A stretch of 64,000 nt of DNA from Lycorma delicatula (taxonomy: Eukaryota > Arthropoda > Insecta > Hemiptera > Fulgoridae), in NCBI RefSeq assembly GCF_047948215.1, contig NC_134455.1, forward strand, positions 350,391,991 to 350,455,990, in the 5' to 3' direction. Numbering within the stretch: the stretch's first letter is position 1; each line of letters starts with the position of its first letter. The notes beneath the pieces are model-generated. The model saw only the letters and a program-made list of their open reading frames with translations, was not told the origin of the DNA and did not search any database. Positions 55,786 to 64,000 of this stretch are shown piece by piece. A program made the translations under genes and the position numbers.

Positions 55786-57300
55786 TAGAGAAGAATAGAC
55801 GTTTTTATGTTACATGAAAAAAAGGTTTTTTCCCTAACCTTTTTAATTTAGGTTCCGATGGGTCACAACATGAACACAAAGCGTATAAACGTTCGAAGAA
55901 ATATTGAATTAGTAAAATAAAACAAACATTATCGTCTGTATCGCGACGGCCACTTCGAAATCTCGTCTTTACCACATTCGACAACTCATTGTGTGTATTT
56001 ATCTCGACGTAGTAAAGCGACGAATGAATGGGTTAACAATGTGGAGGAATCTTTCGAATTATAACTCCAGAGATGTTTTTCAACATGTCAAGTAGCATGT
56101 GGAAAAGCAAGATATGTGAAGTCAGCTAGATGGTGGGCCCACAAATACACCGGATAGATAAGGCGTAATTACAGATATATATAAATGTTGAAAATATGTA
56201 TATATTAAAAGTAAGAAAACTATTTTAATTAAGAAAGTAAGGGAAATTCTCGAACATGCTGTATACAATATTATATACCGATCGAAATAAATTACTTATT
56301 TATCTAAACAGCCGTTTACTTAACATTAATTATATCTGAAGAAGTTTGTCAATAAAGATAGAAAAGTATCATTTATTGATATACTTTTACAAAGAAGAAC
56401 AAACATACTAAGACAGATAAAGCGTTTCAGTTAATTAAAGAAAGTAGAAATTGGGGAAATAGGACTGTAAAATTTTTAATTGTCATCATCTTTCTTGTGT
56501 AACGGTACATTTTTTTTTAATTTTGAAGGCTAATGGAAAAACCTCAAGAAAAATAAGTTAAATAAAATTTCTAATGAAGGCGAAAACATATAAAAAAAAG
56601 ATAAAATCTTTTTAAAAAGAGATTATGATAAATAAGAGGATCTATAATCTTTTTCAGTTAGTTTAAAGAGTTCAAGTAAATAGACTGCGCGTATGAGTGT
56701 TAAGGCGTACGATTCACAAGCATCTCCTGTAAATCCTGATACATATAAAAGAAACTAGCGATGTTAGTATTCAGTAACCTCGCCTTATTATATTTTACAG
56801 AATTTAGATATATATTTTTAAAATTTAAAGTACATAAACATTTTACTTGACTTTTTTAAGTTATGAAATCGTCAATTGTACACAAACAGTAACAGTTCGC
56901 TAATATCTTAGATTAAATTTCTATGTTAATAAAAAAAATAATAAATCCAATACAGTTTTCGTCATCTGATTACGAGAAAGCCGTAGTGCTGACAGTATTA
57001 AGAGATACAACGGGAAGCTCAATTTTGTTTTCTATTATAATATCCAGTTCCCAATAATTTGGTTCAACAGTATCGGTTACATGCTTTTATACAGTTTCCA
57101 TCCCTGCTGGCCCGTTTTATCGATGGCTTTTAAGCACAAATTTTTAACATCAGTATTTTAAAAGCAGTATTTTCTGATTCTACGTAACTTTTCATTTGTC
57201 CGCAAATGAACTCAATCGGGTTCGGTACACAATGATAGAGAAATAATCGAAACACGGTGTTGTCACTGGATCTTGTAACTCATCAGGTCTATAAATATTA
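55786..57300. other. stretch with splice-like signals but no confirmed exon
   Basis: A strong acceptor-like tract CCCTAACCTTTTTAATTTAG ends at 55851 (plus). A 23-codon frame follows (containing MGHNMNTKRINVRR) to TAA 55918-55920, too short to support alone. Composition becomes less A+T-rich around 55900-56170 and again after 57200. Nothing is recognised. Confidence 0.35.
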
Positions 57301-57307
57301 AACTTAC

Positions 57308-57355
57308 GTTTAACAGGCGAAACCCTTTGCAGTAATTGGACCTTAAGTTCAAAAA
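57308..57355 (-). other. possible 48-nt exon between splice-like sites
   Basis: On the minus strand TTATTCTCGTATTCAG (acceptor-like) ends at 57356 and GTAAGT (donor-like) begins at 57307. The enclosed 48 nt lie in a 63-codon open frame (57383-57192) that reads LKVQLLQRVSPVK here. It would sit downstream of the minus-strand promoter candidate at 58046. Evidence is only motif-level. Confidence 0.15.
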
Positions 57356-57921
57356 CTGAATACGAGAATAAAACAGTAATCATATGAAAAGATCAGGATT
57401 TTAATAGAACTGATAAGATGCAACATAATATAAACGTTTGATTACATGACTAATTAAACAACGGTGTCAGTTTGTACATATATATTATCGCATGTTCGAG
57501 GTTCGATCAGGATATTGAGAGATTGACAGTTGAAAATGTTTATATAATTACAATTTATTAGTTTATAAACGAAAGTAAAACAAGACAAATCAATAATAAT
57601 AATCATAAACGACAATAATAAACATCCATAATAATAATAATAAACAGTGATTACATACAAAACAGAATTTAAACTATTCTTCACGATTTATTTACAGGTA
57701 GTTAAATATTGAGACCCAGAATTTAGTCCCATTGACAAAAAACATTATTATGACCGCTAATATTTATCTCTAACAACGAGTATGATATTACTACAAAGGT
57801 AAAATTACACTAAAGTTATTTCACTGCAAATATTTTCCTATTTACAAATAAAACTACCCTATAGTTTACAAATGAATTGAATACTTTATCTCTTTCATTA
57901 ATTGTTTTAACAGTAACTCAC

Positions 57922-58046
57922 CGAAACACGCTTGCGGATTCCCACAATCCTCCCGGGATGCTTATGACGTCACTTCACACATTGTACAAACACGTACTAG
58001 AAATTCGCTCCTTCACTGACTCGCATAATAACTTCTCGCTTAAACT
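57922..58046 (-). ncRNA. candidate first exon (5' UTR) on the minus strand
   Basis: From an arthropod-type initiator TCAGT (A+1 at 58046) to a consensus donor CG|GTGAGT (intron begins 57921) lie 125 nt. The only ATGs open very short frames (for example ATGCGAGTCAGT..TAG), so it would be untranslated leader. It includes a perfect CRE octamer. No downstream coding exon can be named, so the gene is unknown. An LTR of a retroelement could give the same pattern. Confidence 0.35.
57965..57972. promoter_or_regulatory. CRE octamer TGACGTCA
   Basis: A perfect palindromic CREB/ATF-type site about 75 bp downstream of the candidate transcription start. An AP-1-like TGACTCA lies upstream at 58444-58450. 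Both are short and could be chance. Confidence 0.3.
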
Positions 58047-58070
58047 GATCTTAACTCGTCTTTCCTGGAG

Positions 58071-58078
58071 TATTTATA
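58071..58078 (-). promoter_or_regulatory. TATA box of candidate minus-strand promoter
   Basis: TATAAATA on the minus strand, inside the palindrome GGAGTATTTATACTCC (58068-58083). Its first base is 32 bp upstream of the initiator A at 58046, the spacing expected for a polymerase II core promoter. Confidence 0.5.
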
Positions 58079-58083
58079 CTCCT

Positions 58084-58975
58084 TTACCTGCACTACCAGA
58101 CCCAAGTTGAAGCGTGAGAAAGATCTTCAAAGATATTTTCCCATACATTCCTACCTGGTCCGGTAATTCTTCTCATGGAACAACATTTGTCGTATATGTG
58201 TCAGCGGGCAATATTAAAAAGAACGATTGTTAAACGAACCTTTTAGCGTTAGAAAAAGGATTCCTTTCAGTTTCTTTTTGGATTCCTCCCATTATTATAT
58301 TTTCTTAATTCTACTTTCTTCTACTATTTTCTAATTTTACAACTTTCTTCTTAATTGGCAGAAATCCGTTACTCAGATCCGTTATACCTGTCTTGGTACA
58401 GTATATATGGCCGCGTTGTGAATCGGCACTGATACACGGGGCGTGACTCAGATGAATCATGACGAACTCACTAATACAAACGCAACGTTTGTTTATTCTT
58501 CACTTTACAAGCTAACTGAATACTGTATAGTTGTTTTTTTAATGAATTAACAAAACCTCTACTATTCAATTTGCTTTCAAGTTTTTAAAATAGGGAATTA
58601 ATATTTACAAAATTATTACAGAGATTAACGTTGCAATTAGAAACATACGGTTGACTGAAAAGATATCAATCAAAAACGTAATTAAAAAGATCTATAACTT
58701 TACCGTTGTTTCATTTTAATTTGAAAATATTAAGAATTACCAGATTAGTTTTAACAAATTGCGACATGTATTTCTTTTGTTATTATTTATTTACTAATTA
58801 TATTATTATTCAGTATCTTTGTTACATTAATAATTCTCCTAAGAACAACGCCTTTTGTAATTAATACCGGGATTTATACGTATTTAAATAATAAATAGAG
58901 AGGTCTTTTAATTCTCATTCCCTCTATAATCCTCTTTTTAGATTTACATTTTTTATTACTAATCTCGGTACTATT
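58084..58975. other. upstream flank of the promoter candidate
   Basis: Less A+T-biased up to about 58500 (CTACCTGGTCCGGTAATTCT, CGGCACTGATACACGGGGCG), then A+T-rich. No ORF was recognised. If the promoter is real this would hold its proximal elements. Confidence 0.35.
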
Positions 58976-59125
58976 ACTTTCCCGTCTAGATAGCGCTGTA
59001 GCAGAATTATAGCTCTAGAAGGGAAAGTATTGTAATCGGTGTAATTCGATAATATGCGGTTTTCACCAGATCTTGATGTTTTGACACCAAGGAACCCAAA
59101 ATATCGGATCTAAAAGCAAAACTTT
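58976..59125 (+). mobile_element. repeat family B, left-end fragment, copy 5
   Basis: ACTTTCCCGTCTAGATAGCG and CTCTAGAAGGGAAAGTATTG form the left-end hairpin (CTTTCCCGTCTAGA with TCTAGAAGGGAAAG). It is followed by the TGCGGTTTTCACC and TCTTGATGTTTTGACACC landmarks and breaks off near 59125. Confidence 0.78.
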
Positions 59126-60441
59126 ACGCTCTCTCCCGCTAGAAGCAGTCCGTTGTCAATTAATTTACAGATTATTTTATTTAATTTCTAAGCATAGATT
59201 ATTTTTATTTATATTTACTTATTATTATTTATTAATTTTATTTATATAATTTTATAAATTTGAATAACAAATATTTGTCGTTCAACAAATACCAAAATTG
59301 GGACAAATAAATTTGAATAATCAATTTTTTATCGCCGATAAGGATATTAAGAAAATTTGGGATTGAAAATACCCTTCAGATAAACAACCTACCTAAAAAC
59401 CATTGTTAGTTTTTCTTTAAATCTCAATTTTTTAATGGGTGCATGGTGTACGGCGGCAAAACCAACACAGCCTCTGCCACTGTTACTGCATGTGCGACAC
59501 GACTGGCTTCACCTGGCTCCGGTTACTTGACTAAAAAACATAAAATAAACAAAAAATTAACCATCACGAGAAACGCAAGAAGCCATACAGCTCAGGCGAA
59601 ACCGAGATGGCAATGCTAGTGTTAAATAGAATCACAACCACCAAAAAAAAAAAATTTATTGTAAAAGTGTTAATGAATCTCCTTATCTCAAAAATAGAAT
59701 GATATAAAAAAGTGAATAATATAAATCTTCGAAAAACACTTACAGTGTGAAGGTATTCTCAAATTTTCTCAATTTTTTGCTCCAAATCCGAAAATAATTG
59801 ATAAACAAAGAAACTGAATGTTATTTGCTACTCTCAAACTTCTCTAAATCACAATTACTTGCTTCAAACGCAAAAAAAAAATATTTAATAAATTAATTCG
59901 AGCAAAAACTTTAAAAAAATTATAAAAATTAACTCTCCATGGGTCTGCTTCAAAATATAACAAACTGGTTCAGAAAAAATACGAAACAAAATGAAAGCTA
60001 CTCAATCGTTAAGAGTAAACTGTATTTACAGTAACATTATTTTGCTGTTTATTATTTTTGATTATTTTGTTAAGATTGCAAATTGATAAATGTACACCGT
60101 GGGTTCTATCTACCAATTTTTTTTTTTTTTTTTTTTGATCGATAACAATAGAATAAACTGGTTTTCAATGTTTACTGATTGGTTTAATGCATACATAGCA
60201 ACAAGCAACAATTAATAAACTATTCGGTTTTCATAAGAATAACCTGAATGGTCTGAAAAAGAAACACATCTCAAAGGTGATTTTAAACTTTTCAAGTTTT
60301 ATTTTTATAAAAGTTTACCTTGAATTATTTTCATTTTAATGATTGATAATTCTTTATCGCTTATAAATCTACTTTAGTCCATCACCCTCCAAAAAAAGTT
60401 TATAAACAATGTGTACATACACAGAAACATGTTCTCTTCGT
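59126..60441. other. A+T-rich stretch; G+C-richer block at 59440-59660
   Basis: The block at 59440-59660 (TGCATGGTGTACGGCGGCAA, CACCTGGCTCCGGTTACTTG) ends in CCACC plus a 12-base poly-A, like the 3' end of a retroelement, but it encodes nothing recognised. A T run lies at 60118-60136. There is no gene. Confidence 0.4.
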
Positions 60442-61282
60442 CTTGAGGGCAAACGCTCACTTATGCAACTGCGGCCACGGCCAGAAAAGCAGCTGGCCGC
60501 AAGCGGCCAATTTATATGGAACTTGTATGAATGAACGCGCACGTGGTCGGTGCGACCAACTGGCCGCTGCGGCCAGAGGTTTGTTTCTGGTCGCCAAGAC
60601 CAACCGAAATCTTGCGGCCAAAATTTGTATTAATTTTAATGGGACAACGCACACGCCAGACGGCCAACATGCGATCAGACAGCGACCTGTTCAATTTTGT
60701 ACAAACGTAGTAAAATTGTATTAAATTGTAATTTTAGTACGTAACTTAGCAAAAAGTGCAAGGTATATTTTTAGATTCGTTTCTTTCTTAACTCTTTTTT
60801 AAAAATATTGATATAATTTCGGAAATTTATTTCAATGTAGACAAATTAATTTCTGATATTAAAAAACCAAGTTTATGGGGTCTGTCTTCCGATGAATATT
60901 CCAAAAAACATTTCCTATTCACAGGCGCAATGATTTGATTATACCTCTTATGTTGTCTGCAATTTTATTTAATAAATCATCAAAATTCTTTACTAATATT
61001 CTTTGAAATTTACAAATCTTTTTTCATGTTGAGGCAATCACAATAAAAATTATAAAACTTGCCTTTTGAAAAACGACTTCGTAAAATGGAATGCACCCAA
61101 TACCCTTTTTCTCCGTTTCGAGCGATTACGTAAATATATAATTGCAGCTATCTTAGTGACATCCATCTTGTGACTGAACGACCGAGGCGCGGCCACCACC
61201 TTACTAGCCGCGGGGGCTGGCCACTTGTTCGGCTGTATGCAATGCGGCCACGACCGGCCGCATAGTCCGCGTTTGCCCTAAG
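60442..61282. mobile_element. inverted-repeat element with GGCC-rich ends
   Basis: The ends CTTGAGGGCAAACGC (60442-60456) and GCGTTTGCCCTAAG (61269-61282) are inverted copies apart from one base. Next to them both subterminal regions are packed with GGCC cores: eight in about 200 bp on the left (GCGGCCAC, CTGGCCGC and variants) and four on the right. The centre (60720-61130) is ordinary A+T DNA without a gene. The AGGGCAAACG end looks hAT-like, but no 8-bp target duplication was found. The 93-codon frame 60443-60724 is a product of the G+C-rich repeats. Confidence 0.7.
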
Positions 61283-61319
61283 AGATATAAGAAACATAAG
61301 TGTCTTCTATATTTAAGGA

Positions 61320-61752
61320 ATCTTCAATATATTTGTAACTATTAGTTTGATCAAATTTTTACTTATTAAAATTTTATTATGCATTTTATTTTGAACAAAA
61401 TGACATCTCATTTGTAAAAATTCGTTGACAAACAATCGAGTTATTGCAAACAATTATTCCGGCAGTACGCTTGCGTACCGAATGCAAGCTGATAATTTTT
61501 TGCCTGTTTTTACTTTCTCCACTAAATGTAATAAAAATTATTAACAATAAATAATATTAGTAAATTAATACAAATTTTCACCTTGCATTACGGTGCAGAG
61601 GCGTACTGCCGGGTTAATTGTCTGCAATAACTCGATTGTTTGTCAACGAATTTTTACAAATGATGTGTCATTTTGTTCAAAATATAATGCTTAATAAATT
61701 TTTTAATAAGAAAAATTTTTATCAAACTAATATTTACAAATATTTTGAAGAT
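61320..61752. repeat. long near-perfect hairpin (arms ~170 bp, loop ~87 bp)
   Basis: Left arm 61320-61491 and right arm 61579-61752 are inverted copies, roughly 88% alike by eye. Shared segments include TTTTGAACAAAATGACA, CATTTGTAAAAATTCGTTGA, CAAACAATCGAGTTATTGCA and CCGGCAGTACGC. No ORF. Either a small foldback element or a locus whose transcript would form long double-stranded RNA. It begins 38 bp after the GGCC-rich element. Confidence 0.85.
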
Positions 61753-62141
61753 AAAAAATTAAGATGGCGACCAATTTGAAATTTTTTAAGGTGAATTTTT
61801 CAAAACTTTTTATTCTGTAGAATAAGACTTAGACTTCTGTAGACTCAGATTTTCTAAATTTAATTAAAGTAGATTTATCCGTCCCTGAAAAATAAATTTT
61901 TGTTGAAAATCACAAAATGGTGTCCAGAAGGAAAACAAAAGAAAAATAAGACTTATGTTGATGTGAACTTTTTTTGCTCATTTTGGTGTCCTGAATCAGT
62001 AGCTGAAGTTCAGCGAATACGTACCGGAACATTCTATCTATCAATAAAAATTTAATTAAAGATATTTTAAAATAATATTTTATGTTTCAATTATCGTTAT
62101 TAAATAATTAAATTAAAAACGTTACCGTTCCACTGATCTAA
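61753..62141. other. A+T-rich stretch, nothing recognised
   Basis: No gene was recognised. Confidence 0.45.
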
Positions 62142-62232
62142 CTAGTGGAAGAGTAGCATTTCAGTTTTTCATTCGGAAGTTCCTGGGTTCAACTCCTTAT
62201 CAGGTATGGCATTTTTTCATACGCTAAAATAT
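62142..62232 (+). mobile_element. SINE family D, copy 2 (decayed head)
   Basis: AGTGGAAGAGTAGCATTTCA and CCTGGGTTCAACTCCTTATC (B-box GGTTCAACTCC), followed by GGTATGGCATTTTTTCATAC, match the head and body start of the copy at 50483. The shared tail is missing. Confidence 0.6.
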
Positions 62233-63669
62233 TTCCATTCTGTATTCGTATGAATAAGCTTCAAGTTTCAAAATCCATTACATATAATAAATAAAACTAT
62301 TGTAAATTCATCGTTATTAGTTATTTATTTATGATTTAACAACCGAGTGTCGTTCGATTACAATGATCTGCTTTTTTACGATGAGAGATAAACACTGTAA
62401 TAAAAACACCAGAAAATATTGACTACCGAAGACTTCGCCCTCGACATAAAATGATTATTCTACACTTCGAGTAAAATTTTGAGATCTGTAAACCAAAAAA
62501 GCCTTACTGCCCACACCCTTTGGACCAGTTATGACTAAAATTAAACAATTTAAATGTTCAAATATACAGAAATCATTATGCCAAATTTGATCCAAATCGG
62601 TCCATCCAATCTGGAGATATCAAACAAAAAACCGAGCAACATACAAATATCCTTCCGGAATTTTTTATGTTTAAATTGTATATTATGGTTAGAAGGGGGT
62701 CATGAAATGTCAAAACCTATAAAGACCTTTCTCCAAAGTTTGATGGAATAATAATGTCTGTGAAGATGCTCTTCGAAACAGAGAAAAGATATGGAAAACA
62801 CTGAAATCTGGATAAAATCAAAAAACACAAACTTCTAAAATAATTACAAATCAAAAAAGAAATTATGAAAAATAGTAATGTAACATTTTAGAAAAAAAAT
62901 GTTGGTAAAAATAATGTGAGAAATTTTTACCAAATTTTTAAATTCATAGTATCAGGCTTTACCAATTTGTACTAACTGTAGGAATGAGAAACGGAAACTA
63001 ATAATGAATAATCAAAAATTGAATACAACTATTATTTGTTTAGACCCTAAACAAAATTTGACCCGATTAGCATATTTTCTCTTATACAGAATACTGTGAA
63101 GCTATAACTACACAGTTGGGAAAGAAAAAATTTGATAAGTGATTGATTCTAATATCTCTGGCAAACTTGTATAACTTCTACATAGAACCCTCTATGTCAT
63201 TTCTAAATAACTTTATTGACGTAATTTGTTATGCATGCTCTATTTCTCAATCGATCGATCGGTTAATAAAAGCATACGAGTGAAGTGTACGGTTCATAAA
63301 CTACAATTATACACATTGACACTTTATATTCCCTCTTTCCAGAAGTATTACTAGCGATTAAGATCTCGAATGATCACTTTCGATCATCCGCGATCGATAA
63401 GCGTAACAGTGTTAATAATTCGATTTGGTTCGTCTATGATTAACATCGTTAGGAGATACGTATTGAAACCGTAACCTCCATATAAATCCTATTGTACCTT
63501 TCGCGGCAGCGTGTTAATATATATTTTTCACCAAAAATTCCCCCTTATTTCAAATTACTCGCTTTCAGCTATCAATAATTTTCTGTTACATTAAATCATA
63601 CAAAACGTATCTAAATATTCAAATAATATGCTTGAAATAAAATTAATTAATGAAAAAGAGTCAAATTAT
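62233..63669. other. A+T-rich stretch with an insect-repeat-like segment
   Basis: At 62570-62650, AAATTTGATCCAAATCGGTC, CTGGAGATATC and AACATACAAATATCC are worded like the family B core (ATATCTCCAGAAC..CCGATTTTGACCAAA, inverted), so it is probably a distant relative. A purine/pyrimidine palindrome-like CGATCATCCGCGATCG-type cluster lies at 63380-63400. No gene. Confidence 0.35.
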
Positions 63670-63879
63670 TTAAATTTCGGCAGCATTTATAAGTAATTTT
63701 AATACTAGGATCTCCGGAATGTTCGGAAAGTCCAGGATCAGACTGCCTGCTACAGAAATAGCGCAAATATTAACAAATGACGATGATAATTGTCTAGAAT
63801 GATCTTTTAAATGACCTGCTGCGAAGTTTAAAGGCGTGCATTTCCGTGGATGTTTTTGGCGATCGCGTAAAGCAAACAA
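63670..63879 (-). CDS. short frame with an ankyrin-like motif
   Basis: The minus frame reads ALRDRQKHPRKCTPLNFAAG, HLKDHSRQLSSSFVNICAIS, VAGSLILDFPNIPEILVLKL and LINAAEI, then TAA. CTPLNFAAGH resembles the TPLHxAAxxGH turn-helix signature of an ankyrin repeat, but no second repeat unit is present. The nominal start at 63879 is TTG, and the frame is open upstream to about 63940 without an ATG, so it would have to be an internal or last exon. Composition is protein-like compared with flanks. It could equally be chance. Confidence 0.22.
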   Translation of the reverse strand: MFALRDRQKHPRKCTPLNFAAGHLKDHSRQLSSSFVNICAISVAGSLILDFPNIPEILVLKLLINAAEI

Positions 63880-64000
63880 GTTTTGACATTTTATGAAAGA
63901 AATGAATAAGAGTGATGAAGTACTATATTTAAAAAGATTTTAAGCCGACGGACATACAGAAAGAGTTTAATTACACTTTACAGGATTCTTCCAATTAGAT

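Noticed and set aside
57482..57502. Isolated B-box-like GAGGTTCGATCAGG
   Set aside because: No A-box at the right distance and no tRNA-like fold or repeat context.
60443..60724. 93-codon frame in the GGCC-rich element
   Set aside because: It is produced by the G+C-rich motif repeats, and both strands and several frames are open there.
1..64000. CRISPR arrays, bacterial operons, rRNA genes
   Set aside because: No regularly spaced direct repeats, ribosome binding sites or rRNA-like sequence was seen. The content is eukaryotic and transposon-dominated.

Overview
This window is A+T-rich, non-bacterial DNA that reads as an insect genome. The evidence is the dense mix of mariner/Tc1 elements, insect-type hAT and IS630-like transposase relics, RTE-, I- and R1-type non-LTR retrotransposons, tRNA-derived SINEs, (TA)n microsatellites and MITE/foldback elements. 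A hemipteran is my guess from the style of the SINEs and LINEs, not something the sequence proves. I see no rRNA, no functional tRNA gene, no CRISPR array and no complete host gene. Nearly all long open frames belong to transposable elements or are shadows of them.

Layout. 1-1.1 kb: left-truncated hAT transposase pseudogene. 2.4-9 kb: an exon-like acidic ORF, a mariner with both ends, an RTE 3' end, repeat family A, a Tc1 relic and a second mariner. 9.3-17.3 kb: matching pogo/Tigger-like ends 8 kb apart that enclose a decayed transposase with an SDNxxxQNKN motif (minus strand), an RTE relic and a well-preserved mariner. 19.9-23.5 kb: an old mariner split by a young I-clade LINE with an exact 11-bp target duplication, then another RTE relic. 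24-27 kb: a small ORF, a foldback element with ~195-bp arms inserted in repeat family H, and an IS630-like relic. 27.5-33.4 kb: repeat E, a longer but decayed copy of the same I-clade LINE, and family B. 34-38.7 kb: SINE C copies, an internally deleted mariner, family A, and a young LINE 3' end with an intact 224-codon frame. 44.5-47.9 kb: a composite with inverted family E ends. 48-55.8 kb: family B copies, a tRNA SINE, a G+C-rich R1-clade LINE fragment, and a foldback with ~280-bp arms that contains a family B copy. 57.9-58.1 kb: the best host-like signal, a minus-strand TATA box, initiator and splice donor in register. 60.4-61.8 kb: a GGCC-rich inverted-repeat element beside a ~430-bp near-perfect hairpin. 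63.7-63.9 kb: a short ankyrin-like frame.

The elements do not form a pathway. Their relationships are nesting and shared parts: LINE inside mariner, foldback inside repeat H, family B inside a foldback, and two SINE families with one 3' tail. The most useful leads are the promoter-like cluster near 58 kb, the foldback families with palindromic motif arrays, and the decayed SDNxxxQNKN transposase. I found nothing I can defend as a new multi-gene system.
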